Shown: positions 1 through 8,672, counted from the first letter of the stretch. The stretch: 43,347 nt of DNA from Chromatiales bacterium (GCA_022360905.1 JAKSBX010000283.1:1-43347), one strand, 5' to 3'. Numbers and translations are program-made. The notes: generated from the sequence alone by a model not told the origin.

Positions 1-1
1 G

Positions 2-826
2 CATCGGGTTAGCGGGCAGCGTATTCCAAAGTGGCATCGTTGGATGCCTCGCGGTGGCCATGGACTCAACGGATACCAGAGTCGACCATTCGAGTTCGAA
101 TCCGAGAAACGTTGTGTCTACTTCAGTGCCTGTGTCAGTCGCAGCATGGGCACCGCCAGTTGCGATGAGGAGTCGCGGGATCTGATTGAAGTCATTCATT
201 CGCTTTTGCACAAGGCGGGATACCAGGTGGTGGTGCCGAGACAATCGAACAGCTACTGTTGTGGTCTGCCATTCAAGAGTAAAGGGTTGGCCGAGAGTGC
301 GCTCAATGCCGCGGAGAAGCTGGAACAGGCGTTGTGGCAGGCATCGGAGCAGGGCCGTCTGCCGGTGCTTTGTGATACCAGCCCCTGCACCGCAAGGATG
401 CGTGAACAGTTTCAGAAACCACTCCAGGTGTTCGAGCCGGTTGGCTTTATTCGCCGTTTTCTACTGCCTCAGTTGGAGCGGGTAGATCAGGTCGACAGCA
501 TTGCACTGCACATCAGCTGCAGTGCTCGCAAAATGGGTTTGGAAAAGGACTTTCTCAGCGTTGCTCAGGCCTGTGCCAATGAGGTGGTGCTGGCAGAAGA
601 GGAGGGGTGTTGTGGATTTGCCGGTGATAAGGGGTTTTCTCTCCCGCAGCTCAATGCCAGTGCACTCACACGTCTCAGGGAGCAACTCCCAGCAGGCTGT
701 AAACAGGGTTACTCCAACAGCCGTACCTGTGAGATCGGATTGTCGCTACATAGTGGCATTCCATTCCGTTCGTTGGCCTATCTGGTGGACCGTTGTTATG
801 CCGCCTGTGACTCAGATCAGTCATGA
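2..826 (+). CDS. dld: D-lactate dehydrogenase (FAD/Fe-S type), C-terminal part, truncated by window edge
   Basis: The reading frame is open from base 2, so the gene begins before the window; the ATG at 44 is internal. What remains is the C-terminal Fe-S/CCG part of a large FAD-binding and Fe-S-binding oxidoreductase. Two cysteine-rich CCG-type modules are visible: CVYFSACVSRSMG with CCGLPFKSKG, then HISCSARKMG with EEGCCGFAGDKGF. The tract QRIPKWHRWMPRGG just before them resembles the linker that follows the ferredoxin domain in this family. Family members oxidise D-lactate (or related 2-hydroxy acids) at FAD and pass electrons through Fe-S clusters to the respiratory chain at the inner membrane. 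The substrate cannot be read from this fragment, and glycolate oxidase-like enzymes share the CCG fold. The gene stops at TGA 824-826, with 137 bp before the next gene. Confidence 0.75.
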   Translation, partial: HRVSGQRIPKWHRWMPRGGHGLNGYQSRPFEFESEKRCVYFSACVSRSMGTASCDEESRDLIEVIHSLLHKAGYQVVVPRQSNSYCCGLPFKSKGLAESALNAAEKLEQALWQASEQGRLPVLCDTSPCTARMREQFQKPLQVFEPVGFIRRFLLPQLERVDQVDSIALHISCSARKMGLEKDFLSVAQACANEVVLAEEEGCCGFAGDKGFSLPQLNASALTRLREQLPAGCKQGYSNSRTCEIGLSLHSGIPFRSLAYLVDRCYAACDSDQS

Positions 827-963
827 TTTGTGGGTAAAAATATGACACTGATCATTACTCCGATACCACTCGGATTGATTAAACGCATTGTTTTACAAAA
901 AATGAAATAAACTACTGAATTTCTAGGTTTTTCAGTGAGTTAAATCATGTGGTCGATTGCGGG

Positions 964-2097
964 ATGTACTATGCTTATGGAATGAGGTCTCTATTTAGAC
1001 AACCCCGCAAGGCCTTGAATGATTTCAGTTCAATCGAGGCCGAACGGCGGCGTATTCAATACCATCTGGTTTTTCTGATAGGCGCTTTTTTTCTGGCCGC
1101 CTTTGCATTGGCCAATTATATAAACCTTCGCCATGAGACCGCCTATTTCCTCTCCTGCTGTCTCCTAACGGCAATCGGGATCAACATTTTCGTTCTGAAG
1201 ACCGCTAACCACAAGATCGCGGCATGGTTATACAGTATGGTAATGCTTGTGCTGGTCGTCTATCTGATTATCAGTGGCGGTGTCGAGGCGACCGGGCCCC
1301 TTTGGACCTATCCAATCGTGGTGATCATCATCTCCCTGTTGGGACATTTGCACGGCTATTTTTTATCCCTGTTTGTGATTGCTCTGCTCTCTGTACTGTT
1401 GGGTTTCGGAGACGTCTATGGATTGACTCCGCAATACTCGGATACCTTCAAAGTTCGTTTTGTCGCCACGCTGTTTGCTTTGAGTTGGCTGGTTTGGAGT
1501 CTCGAGTTTTCCCGGGCCAAGGCAGCTGCGCTGTTAAACGGACTGAACCAGCAGATTCTGGATATCAGCCGAACGGATCAGTTGACCGGCCTGTTAAACC
1601 GGCGGGGCCTGGAAGAGAATTTCAACAGTGAAGTGAACCGCTCACAACGGGTCAATCAGTCCTTCACCCTCGCATTGGCGGATATTGACGATTTCAAAGC
1701 GATGAATGATCGCTACGGGCATCTGCTCGGGGATCAGATTCTCAAACAGATCGCCACTGTTGTGCAGTCTCAGATCAGAAATATCGATACTCTGGCTCGC
1801 TGGGGGGGAGAGGAGTTTGCCATTCTGCTCGATAAATCGTCTTTGGCGGACTCGACCTACATTGTGGAAAAGATCAGGAGAGCAATCCAGGATTTAAACC
1901 AGGAGCAGTCGCTGATCAGTGAAAGGATAACCATCAGTATCGGCGTGGCCGAGTACCGGCCGGGCCAAACCATGCTGGAGTTGTTCGATCATGCGGATAA
2001 TGCACTCTATCTGGCGAAAAGGTGCGGTAAAAATTGTGTGAGAACCATGGAGGATGTTGCTCGGAAAGAGGGCAGGCCGGATCTCTCTTTGGTTTGA
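964..2097 (+). CDS. Membrane-bound diguanylate cyclase (GGDEF)
   Basis: Makes the second messenger c-di-GMP from two GTP. The N-terminal half (about residues 30-185) carries about six hydrophobic segments, an integral-membrane sensor of no named family that I recognise. The C-terminal half is a GGDEF domain: RTDQLTGLLNRRG opens it, LADIDDFKAMNDRYGH holds a metal-binding Asp, and the active loop is RWGGEEF (G281-F285). An intact RxxD inhibitory site (R272, D275) lies nine residues upstream of the loop, so product feedback inhibition is expected. Start is uncertain: GTG at 949, ATG at 964 and ATG at 982 are in frame and none has a strong ribosome-binding site. It stands alone between the dehydrogenase and a hairpin that separates it from the convergent fcc operon. 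Confidence 0.88.
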   Translation: MYYAYGMRSLFRQPRKALNDFSSIEAERRRIQYHLVFLIGAFFLAAFALANYINLRHETAYFLSCCLLTAIGINIFVLKTANHKIAAWLYSMVMLVLVVYLIISGGVEATGPLWTYPIVVIIISLLGHLHGYFLSLFVIALLSVLLGFGDVYGLTPQYSDTFKVRFVATLFALSWLVWSLEFSRAKAAALLNGLNQQILDISRTDQLTGLLNRRGLEENFNSEVNRSQRVNQSFTLALADIDDFKAMNDRYGHLLGDQILKQIATVVQSQIRNIDTLARWGGEEFAILLDKSSLADSTYIVEKIRRAIQDLNQEQSLISERITISIGVAEYRPGQTMLELFDHADNALYLAKRCGKNCVRTMEDVARKEGRPDLSLV

Positions 2098-2141
2098 AAC
2101 GGATATTGGATTGTTAAGATCACAATCGTTGTGAACTTTAT

Positions 2142-2166
2142 CAGAAGGCCGCAAAGCGGCCTTCTG
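2142..2166. terminator. Hairpin between convergent genes, probable bidirectional terminator
   Basis: A perfect 11-bp inverted repeat (CAGAAGGCCGC, loop AAA, GCGGCCTTCTG) sits 45 bp after the diguanylate cyclase stop and 10 bp after the fccB stop on the other strand. The position between two convergent genes fits a shared terminator. Neither side has a long T run, so termination strength is unknown. Confidence 0.65.
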
Positions 2167-2175
2167 AGGTTATGG

Positions 2176-3462
2176 CTACATCATCATGTCGTCGATCAGA
2201 TTGGCGAACCAGCTATGGGCATAGCTGACTTCGCGCTTGCGTTGCTGGTCTGAGGCATCCATGGGGGAGAGACCACCGGCACCTTTGACCGGCAGGATGG
2301 TGTTGCTGCCCTTGTCCAGGGTATAGACCGCGGCCACTGAAATACCGTGCTCTTCACCGAGAATACTGTAACAGGTGTTGACGAAGGTGGGATCCGGCGG
2401 CTCGATACCATTGAAGCGCGACACGATGGCTGCCGCAGCGACCTTTGCCTGGGAGTTGGCGGCATAGGCCGATTTCGGCATCTTGGCGGCACTGGAGGCA
2501 TCACCCAGGACATAGACGTTCTTATGCTTGCTGGATTCGAAGGTCAGTTTGTCGACCGGACACCAGTCCCCATCCACCAGGTCAGAGGCGAATGCAACCT
2601 TGCCGGCTTTCTGGGGTGGAATGATGTTGATCACGTCACCCTGGAACTCCTCGATCTCCGCTTGCAGAGTCATGGTGGATGGGTCTAGCTCCTCAACCGT
2701 GCCACCGCCGGCGGCGCCAACCCATTCGATCATGCTGTTCTCAGTACCGAAGCCGTAGAGCTTGCTCCAGCCCTGGGTGAACAGACCCTGTTTGGAGAAT
2801 TTATCCTTCGGATCGAGGATCAGGATTTTCGCCTTCGGCTTATGGTGCTTGCAGTACATGGCAATCTGCGCTGCCCGCTCATAAGGGCCGGGGGGACATT
2901 TGTAGGGATTGGGCGGTGCCACGATGATCACCTTGCCGCCTTCCGGCATGGCGCGAATCTGATTGCGCAGGGTGGTTGTCTGAGGGCCGGCAAACCAGGC
3001 GTGTGGCACCACTTCGGCGACCTTCTCGTCATAGCCTTCGATCGCATCCCACTTGAAGTCCACGCCCGGGGAGACGATACAGGCATCGTAGGCGAATTTT
3101 TCACCGCCCTGGGTAACCACCTGTTTTTTGTCGGGCTCGATGGCATCGACCCGGTCGATCACCACTTTCACCCCATGACGTTTCAATCCCTCATAGTCGA
3201 AGGTGATGGATTCCAGGGTGCGGTCACCGCTGAGTACTTCGTTACTCATAAAACAGGATTGGTAGACCTTCTTTGTCTCGATCAGGGTGACATCAACCTG
3301 CGGATGCAGTTTGCGCAGATACTTGGCGGCGGTGCAGCCACCGACGCCGCCGCCAACCACCACCACTTTGGGATTGGCAGCCAGCGCGAGTTGGGGGAAG
3401 CCAAGGGATGCCCCGGCAAGGGTGGCGAATCGAATGAAATCTCGACGGTTAATCTCTGTCAT
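2176..3462 (-). CDS. fccB: Flavocytochrome c sulfide dehydrogenase, flavoprotein subunit
   Basis: Periplasmic sulfide oxidation: the FAD subunit takes electrons from sulfide, forming sulfur or polysulfide, and hands them to the heme subunit FccA. The 428 aa match the family size. A Tat signal is visible (NRRDFIRFATLAGASLG, residues 5-21), then the dinucleotide fold VVVVGGGVGGCTAAKYLR (34-50). C70 in YQSCFMSNE is at the place of the cysteine that carries covalent FAD in Allochromatium FccB. C189 (NPYKCPPG) and C364 (NTCYSI) fit the redox-active disulfide pair. The gene begins 21 bp after fccA ends and closes the three-gene operon. The covalent-FAD cysteine and its heme partner next door favour FCSD over a sulfide:quinone reductase or SoxF. 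Confidence 0.93.
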   Translation of the reverse strand: MTEINRRDFIRFATLAGASLGFPQLALAANPKVVVVGGGVGGCTAAKYLRKLHPQVDVTLIETKKVYQSCFMSNEVLSGDRTLESITFDYEGLKRHGVKVVIDRVDAIEPDKKQVVTQGGEKFAYDACIVSPGVDFKWDAIEGYDEKVAEVVPHAWFAGPQTTTLRNQIRAMPEGGKVIIVAPPNPYKCPPGPYERAAQIAMYCKHHKPKAKILILDPKDKFSKQGLFTQGWSKLYGFGTENSMIEWVGAAGGGTVEELDPSTMTLQAEIEEFQGDVINIIPPQKAGKVAFASDLVDGDWCPVDKLTFESSKHKNVYVLGDASSAAKMPKSAYAANSQAKVAAAAIVSRFNGIEPPDPTFVNTCYSILGEEHGISVAAVYTLDKGSNTILPVKGAGGLSPMDASDQQRKREVSYAHSWFANLIDDMMM

Positions 3463-3483
3463 GCTCTTTTCCTATCCCGGGAA

Positions 3484-4080
3484 TCAGTGTTGGCTGCCGT
3501 AGTAGTGAATCAGGGCCTCAATGGCTCGGTCACCTTCGGCCTCGATGGCGGCATCGACTTTACGTTTCATCTTCCTCGGGTATTCCCGCCGTCCATCGAT
3601 GAAATCATCCATGGTGTAGTGCAGATAGGGCATCCACTGGCCTGCCAGGGTGCCGGCATCGCCAGGTTTGCCGCCATCCTCATGGCACTTTTCACAATGC
3701 TCATCGTGCAGCTTGGCGCCGAGTTTGGCCATCTCCGCATCATGCTTCTGAGGGGTGAGCCGCAGCGGCTGCTTGGCGAAAAACCAGGCCATACTTTTGA
3801 TCTGCTCATCGTTATAGCCTTTCGCAATGCGGTTCATGATGGTGGAGTTGCGCTCATCGAACTTATAACCCTGCATGGCATCGATAAACACTTCCGGATC
3901 CATGCCTGCAATGGATGGACTGGAGGGACCGACACTTGAGCCGTCTGTGCCATGACAGCCGGCACAGGTGAAAGCCAACGCCTGACCAGTGGGCGCCGCC
4001 GCAGCGGTGGCTGGAAACAGTACTGCTAGTCCCAGCAGGAGATAGGGCATTTTCTTTTTCATCATTTTCTCTCTCTGCAT
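3484..4080 (-). CDS. fccA: Flavocytochrome c sulfide dehydrogenase, diheme cytochrome c subunit
   Basis: Diheme c-type cytochrome that accepts electrons from FccB in the periplasm. A Sec signal peptide (MKKKMPYLLLGLAVLFPATAA) is followed by two heme sites, CAGCH at residues 39-43 and CEKCH at 129-133, spaced as in class I diheme FccA; about 20 kDa matches the family. Two starts are possible: ATG at 4080, or ATG at 4065/4062, which puts the signal peptide at the very N-terminus. The upstream multiheme gene ends 12 bp before it and fccB follows 21 bp after, so all three are probably on one transcript. Its redox partner is unknown; the adjacent cytochrome c-b fusion is the obvious candidate. Confidence 0.92.
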   Translation of the reverse strand: MQREKMMKKKMPYLLLGLAVLFPATAAAAPTGQALAFTCAGCHGTDGSSVGPSSPSIAGMDPEVFIDAMQGYKFDERNSTIMNRIAKGYNDEQIKSMAWFFAKQPLRLTPQKHDAEMAKLGAKLHDEHCEKCHEDGGKPGDAGTLAGQWMPYLHYTMDDFIDGRREYPRKMKRKVDAAIEAEGDRAIEALIHYYGSQH

Positions 4081-4092
4081 ATTCCCTGCCTA

Positions 4093-6075
4093 TCAGTTCG
4101 GTGAGGTAACCAGGCCGATCAGTACCAGGGTGAGCAATGCCAGGCCTGCCATGATCAACACCGTAGTGATAAAAGAGGCGGCCAGATCTGCTCGACGTGA
4201 GGGTTTTCTGACCAGGTAGTTGTTGATCTCACCGGTGGCGGCCAGTCGCTCATACTCTTCGCGATGGTCGTGGCGGAACTCCTCGAATGGAATCGCGCCG
4301 GTGAAGATGGTGGTACTCATCGGGAAGCGCTCAGGCCGGAAGTGCACGTTGAAGAAGTGCACAGAGTTAAGGAATATGGCCGCCAGCAGTGCCTCTTCAG
4401 CATGTACCAGGGTGGCGATATTGAACATCCAGCCAGGCAGAATCAGGGCTGTTTTCTCCGGTGCGAACAGCATGATGCCGGAAGTGCCGATCACCGCAGC
4501 ACCCCAGAAGGGGGCCCAGTAGTCGAACTTCTGCCAATAGGTCCAGTGGGAGAATTCCGGGCGCTCACCTTTGCCGAGGAACCATCTGAACATACCTTTC
4601 AGGTCTCTCCAATCCTTCCAGTTGGGCACCATGGAAGTGCTGCCGAACCATTCGAAGTCCTTACCCTTGCGAATGATGTTGGTCACGGCGATCGCCAGAT
4701 GGGCAAGGAATATACCCAGCCAGATCACGGCAGCAGTACGGTGGATGATGCCCTCCATCTCGGGTCCACCGAGGAATACCACCACCGCTTTGGCCCAGCC
4801 GGTGTGGGCGAACAGCAGTGTGGTACCGGTGAGGATCAGGGTCATGGTGGAGATGGCGAACAGGCCGTGAATCCACCGCCAGACAACCGGGAAGCGACGG
4901 AAATAGACGATGTCCGGCTTATCCAGGTCTTCGATGAAGCCTTTGCCCTGGATACGGTCCATGACCTCACGGTAGAGCCACAGCAGTACATGTACCCAGA
5001 AGAAGGCCATTACGGCGAAAATCAGTGTTTGCATGAACAGCTTGAAGAACCAGAGGCCAGGGTAGTTCTCCCGGTCATCCGCATCACCATGGGGCCAGAA
5101 GGTCAGGAAGTTCTCATTCGCGTCCTCGTGGCAGACCCGGCAGTTCTCCAGGCGGTTGTTGGCGTGGATCTCCGAGGTGGGATCATCCTCGCCTTTGATC
5201 TTGTGGCTGCCGTGGCAGTCATGACATTTGGCGGTGTTGGTATAGCCGAGGCGGTGCACCTGACCGTGATAGGAGTCGAAGTAGGTGCGTTGGGCCTCTT
5301 CATGGCAGTCACCGCAATTTTTGGTGATCTCCAGTTTGGCTTTGTCTGTCTCCGGTGAGTCGATTTTGTGGGTGGTGTGGCAGTCGGAGCACACGGCCGA
5401 CTCACTGTCTTTCTGTTCCAGGACCGCGACACCATGAACGGAGGTGCGGTAATCCTCCAGTTGCTGCTCATGACATTTACCGCAGACTTCCGGATTCTTA
5501 AGGCGCTTTTCGGCTCGTTGAATGCTGCCCAGTTCACCCACGTTATGGGCTTCGTGACAGTCGTAACAGGTGGCATTGGTGCGGGACTGATCCAGCGAGT
5601 TGGGCTGGGCATGGATCGATTGCATATAGCTGTCGATCGACTCGTTGACGACTTTGAGTCGTTCATGTTTGTTGTCCGGATCGTCCTTGACCTCTTCCCA
5701 GGTCTCCCGATGGCAATCGAGACAGCCGACGATCACGGCGGGTGCCTTGCGGTGGGGGACCCGGTCAATGGTGATGTGGCAACTGTTACAGTTCAGTTCA
5801 CCATGCACACTCTCTCGAATCTGCTTGCTGTGGACGAAGATCTTCACTTCGCTGCCATCGTCACGAACATCGGTCTTCATCTGCTCATCGCCATGGCAGG
5901 TCAGGCAGCGTTCGTTGGAGATGATGCGTTCACCGGTAACCGGATCGAATCCTTCCGGAGGCTCTTCACCGAGGATGCTTATACCGGGCTCAGTAGCGCC
6001 GTGAACCGAGTGTACGACCAGAATCAGAAAGAATGGAATTACCCAGGTAGCAAGCCTGGAAACAGTTTTAGGCAT
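4093..6075 (-). CDS. Nine-heme cytochrome c fused to a membrane cytochrome b561-type domain
   Basis: A 660-aa two-part redox protein. Residues 1-26 are a signal peptide or anchor. Residues 57-316 hold nine CxxCH heme sites in this order: CLTCH, CNSCH, CLDCH, CYDCH, CGKCH, CSDCH, CGDCH, CHDCH, CRVCH. From about residue 333 there are five to six membrane helices with histidines placed as in cytochrome b561 / formate dehydrogenase gamma (RWIHG, IIHRTAA, FLAHLA, VHAEEAL, VHFFNVHF). A last helix lies near the C-terminus. ATG 6075 is chosen because GGGGGAAGG lies 4 nt upstream and a signal peptide follows; the longer frame to 6216 has neither. It should move electrons between periplasmic hemes and the quinone pool. 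As the first gene of the fcc operon it may link sulfide oxidation to quinone. I know of no characterised member. Confidence 0.85.
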   Translation of the reverse strand: MPKTVSRLATWVIPFFLILVVHSVHGATEPGISILGEEPPEGFDPVTGERIISNERCLTCHGDEQMKTDVRDDGSEVKIFVHSKQIRESVHGELNCNSCHITIDRVPHRKAPAVIVGCLDCHRETWEEVKDDPDNKHERLKVVNESIDSYMQSIHAQPNSLDQSRTNATCYDCHEAHNVGELGSIQRAEKRLKNPEVCGKCHEQQLEDYRTSVHGVAVLEQKDSESAVCSDCHTTHKIDSPETDKAKLEITKNCGDCHEEAQRTYFDSYHGQVHRLGYTNTAKCHDCHGSHKIKGEDDPTSEIHANNRLENCRVCHEDANENFLTFWPHGDADDRENYPGLWFFKLFMQTLIFAVMAFFWVHVLLWLYREVMDRIQGKGFIEDLDKPDIVYFRRFPVVWRWIHGLFAISTMTLILTGTTLLFAHTGWAKAVVVFLGGPEMEGIIHRTAAVIWLGIFLAHLAIAVTNIIRKGKDFEWFGSTSMVPNWKDWRDLKGMFRWFLGKGERPEFSHWTYWQKFDYWAPFWGAAVIGTSGIMLFAPEKTALILPGWMFNIATLVHAEEALLAAIFLNSVHFFNVHFRPERFPMSTTIFTGAIPFEEFRHDHREEYERLAATGEINNYLVRKPSRRADLAASFITTVLIMAGLALLTLVLIGLVTSPN

Positions 6076-6576
6076 GTCGCCTTCCCCCTTTTTTAAATTC
6101 TTTTTCAAACACACAACCGATCCATCGACGACGGGGCGTGTACTGTTTGTGCTACTACTTGATTGATCGCATGCCGGGTTGATTCTAGTTAGTTTAAGGC
6201 GCGCAATCCGTTCCACCCAGGGAATCTATGGTCCGGCATTTATACCATGCCTGAAGCCCATAATCGCCAAAGAATAACAATGCAGTTGACTATTATCAAT
6301 GAATTTTGTGTTGTTAATTCTGCAGGCTGAAGCGGACTGGTTTTGCCTTGTTAACTATTGCACTGCAGCATCAAACTCATTTCCAACCACCAATGATTGC
6401 CGCTATTCTGATTGTCAGAATCCCAGTTGCAGAGCAGTCGTGAGTGTTCAATTTTCTTACCTGTTGGGATCGAAAATCAGAGTTATTTGGCTAGGGCCTG
6501 TTAACACTAATCCAATACGCCCTGCTGGGTCTGTCTCATGTGTCAGTCTCGATTACAGTAGCATGATGGAGATGAT
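6076..6576. other. 501-bp noncoding stretch upstream of the fcc operon
   Basis: No convincing gene. It must contain the fcc operon promoter on the minus side. A small perfect hairpin (ATTCTGA, loop TTG, TCAGAAT) lies at 6405-6421, and a one-ended copy of the dispersed CTAGGGCCTGTTAAC repeat begins at 6491. The predicted 93-aa frame here (6299-6580) runs through the repeat and has no support. Confidence 0.6.
6491..6566 (+). repeat. Partial copy of the dispersed CTAGGGCCTGTTAAC repeat
   Basis: The first 48 bases align with the left end of the complete element at 18224: both share the tip CTAGG(G/A)CCTGTTAAC, then AATCC(A/G)AT and GCCCTGCTGGG in the same order and spacing. Weaker similarity (GTGTC...GATT) seems to continue to about 6566 with a deletion of some 25 bases. 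No matching inverted tip is seen on the right, so it is one-ended. It ends just before the start of the DUF429 gene. Confidence 0.65.
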
Positions 6577-7317
6577 TTGAAGCGAAAGCTTATCGGTGTG
6601 GATCTCGCCTGGCATAGCGACAGGAATCCAACAGCATTGGCCGGTGGAGAGTTGGTTGACGGTGTGCTCAGGCTGTGCACCGTCGAGGTTTCCCTGTTTC
6701 CGGTGGATAAGTTGATGGAGCACCTGTGCGGTATCGACGGCTTGTCGGGGGTGGCCATCGATGCCTCGCTGATCATTCCCAATCAGCGTGGACAGCGGCC
6801 GTGTGAAAAGGCCCTTTCCAGTGCTTACGGTGCCAGAGGAGCCGCCTGCCATGCCTCCAACACCACGCTCTATCCTGAAGCGGATAGTGTGGCCTTGTCC
6901 CAACAGCTCAGCAGGCAGGGTTTTCAACATCTGGGACAGGCCAAGTGGCAGATAGAGTGCTACCCTCATCCTGCGATGATAGAGATCTTCGGGCTTGGCA
7001 GAAGACTGCTCTACAAGAAAGGCCCTGTGGCGCAGAAGCGGGCAGGTCAGAAACAGCTGGCGGATCTGATCGGATGTCTCAACGGCAGCCCGGTATTACC
7101 GCTCGAAATCGATCCGTCTCTTCAGCACTATTTCGATCCGTCAAAGATCGATCGGCTCACCGGTCGGTCATTGAAGTCTAACGAGGATGCTTTGGATGCG
7201 GTGATCTGCCTCTATATTGCCGCTCTCTATGCGCTCAACACCCCAGGGCGGGTTTTCGGTGATCTGGAGGCGGGCTATATCTGGGTCCCTCAGGGAAGCA
7301 AACTTGCCGGGGAATAA
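6577..7317 (+). CDS. DUF429 family protein (predicted RNase H-like fold)
   Basis: 246 aa. The N-terminus LIGVDLAW followed by GVAIDASLIIPN is typical of DUF429 proteins, predicted to have an RNase H-like fold with acidic residues D9 and D61 near the putative active site; YPHPAMIE and the C-terminal SNEDALDAVICLYIA are further family landmarks. Function is unknown, nuclease activity being a prediction from fold. The start is TTG at 6577, preferred because GGAG at 6568-6571 sits 5 nt upstream and the conserved GVD motif begins at residue 7. A repeat copy lies directly upstream. The gene stands alone and converges on the methyltransferase gene 24 bp away. Confidence 0.75.
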   Translation: MKRKLIGVDLAWHSDRNPTALAGGELVDGVLRLCTVEVSLFPVDKLMEHLCGIDGLSGVAIDASLIIPNQRGQRPCEKALSSAYGARGAACHASNTTLYPEADSVALSQQLSRQGFQHLGQAKWQIECYPHPAMIEIFGLGRRLLYKKGPVAQKRAGQKQLADLIGCLNGSPVLPLEIDPSLQHYFDPSKIDRLTGRSLKSNEDALDAVICLYIAALYALNTPGRVFGDLEAGYIWVPQGSKLAGE

Positions 7318-7341
7318 ACGCAGATACCAGCCCCGCACCTC

Positions 7342-8589
7342 TCACTTAGCTTTGTAACCCCATACCGCATAGACGGGATCGGAATAGGGGGTCTGACCCG
7401 CGTGGAGGTCATCTGCAGGTCTCGGCCAGCCCCGGGCGGAGAAGGTATTGAGCTCGCTGTAACCGGCCTGGCGTAACCATTGGGTGACCATTCCCAGGCG
7501 TTCAACCTCATGCATTTCGCTCCATATGGTGATCGCCTTGGTGGGAAACCATCGATTGCTGAAGCTGACCAGCAGAATCCCCCCAGGGCGTAACACCCGC
7601 AGGGTTTCCGCCAGCACTTCGGCAGGTTGCGTCAGATATTCGATGGAGGCGGTACATAGGATGGCATCAAGGCTGTCGCTGTCAAACGGCAGACTGGGGT
7701 TTTCGTTCAGATCCTGTATCAATCGGGTCTCTGCAGCCCGGTTCTCCGACAGCTCCTTTTGGTTCATCCCCAGCAGGTGCAGCTTACTCAGATCGATCCC
7801 CTGCACATGGGAATCGAAACTTGCCATCAGGTCGAGTGTCTCGGCCCGGGCCGGGATCAGTCTGCGGTAGAGTGTGTTGATCTGCTGGCGTGCCAGGGAG
7901 TCCAGGTGTTGTATCAGGCGGGGTGTTGTATAGAACGTTTGATCCGGTCTGTCATCCATTCGTCTCAGGCCGTTGGCATCATCTCCAAAGTCGGTATCCT
8001 CGCCACTCTCCAGCGGGGCTGCCAGACCGGCAAATTTCAACAACTCATCCAGGGGGTTGTCGCAGCGGCCGCCCCGTCGGTCATAACCCGACAGGATCTT
8101 GTCGATAGCAAGCTGCAGATGGATCGGAGTTCTGGCCAGGGGATGATTGAGGTCTACCTTTAATCGGTTGTCGCTCAGTTCGATGATCCTGGCTGGTTCG
8201 GCCGCCTCACTATAGATACCGGCTACCCCCTTGAAAAAACCTTGCGGGTAGAAGCGTCCCAGTCTGGGCGAGACCTCCAATCCTGGACGATGGTGGCGGT
8301 CGAAACTTGCCGGTTTGGTGACGATCTGTCGTGCCGAATGCCAGTTCTCCAGAATATCGCCAGGTTGAATGGTGGCTTCCAGCAGATCCCCTTGCTGCCG
8401 TCCGGCCAGATGCCGGCCGATTGGCGTCGGCAGCATATCCGCCTCGCGCCAGATACTGAATTTCTCGACATGGAGTCTCTCCTCGTGGGAGGCCTGGGTA
8501 TCAGACCAGTGGGCTGTCAGGGTGACGGAGGCCAGGCCCTGGCTCTCCAGGACTCGAGATGGCTCAGTTGGGTGGGTCTGCTGATTCAT
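7342..8589 (-). CDS. Methyltransferase-domain protein with FKBP/SlyD-like N-terminus
   Basis: 415 aa with two regions. Residues about 15-175 resemble FKBP-type prolyl isomerases of the SlyD kind: PIGRHLAGRQQGDLLEATI matches the usual loop before the chaperone flap, and VDLNHPLA matches the SlyD signature near the end of the fold. Residues about 240-415 are a class I SAM-dependent methyltransferase: LDLMASFDSHVQGID is a divergent motif I lacking GxGxG, LPFDSDSLDAILC is motif IV-like, and LRVLRPGGILLVSFSN is motif V/VI-like. The substrate cannot be named. Whether the N-terminal part still isomerises proline is doubtful. GGAAGAG lies 5 nt before the ATG. It is divergent from the 8731 gene set across a 141-bp region with a palindromic pair. 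Confidence 0.7.
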   Translation of the reverse strand: MNQQTHPTEPSRVLESQGLASVTLTAHWSDTQASHEERLHVEKFSIWREADMLPTPIGRHLAGRQQGDLLEATIQPGDILENWHSARQIVTKPASFDRHHRPGLEVSPRLGRFYPQGFFKGVAGIYSEAAEPARIIELSDNRLKVDLNHPLARTPIHLQLAIDKILSGYDRRGGRCDNPLDELLKFAGLAAPLESGEDTDFGDDANGLRRMDDRPDQTFYTTPRLIQHLDSLARQQINTLYRRLIPARAETLDLMASFDSHVQGIDLSKLHLLGMNQKELSENRAAETRLIQDLNENPSLPFDSDSLDAILCTASIEYLTQPAEVLAETLRVLRPGGILLVSFSNRWFPTKAITIWSEMHEVERLGMVTQWLRQAGYSELNTFSARGWPRPADDLHAGQTPYSDPVYAVWGYKAK

Positions 8590-8645
8590 GGGGTCTCTTC
8601 CGGCAATACCTTAATTTCTAATGGTACAAATATTAGATCAAAAAC

Positions 8646-8672
8646 TTGTACATAACAAACCAAAATGTACAA
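8646..8672. promoter_or_regulatory. Operator-like inverted repeat TTGTACAT-N11-ATGTACAA
   Basis: In the 141-bp gap between the divergent methyltransferase and the 8731 gene set, two perfect 8-base arms (8646-8653 and 8665-8672) flank an A-rich 11-base spacer; each holds the self-complementary core TGTACA, 19 bp apart. A weaker GGTACA lies at 8623. Such pairs commonly bind dimeric regulators. TGTACA cores occur in operators of some MerR-family regulators, but the spacing differs from the 6-bp one I know for LitR/CarH, so no regulator is assigned. Confidence 0.5.

Noticed and set aside
2842..3939. A 365-codon plus-strand frame across fccB and fccA
   Set aside because: Antisense of two well-supported genes, crossing their boundary.
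4264..5358. A 364-codon plus-strand frame opposite the multiheme cytochrome gene
   Set aside because: Antisense shadow; the minus frame has nine CxxCH motifs and membrane helices.
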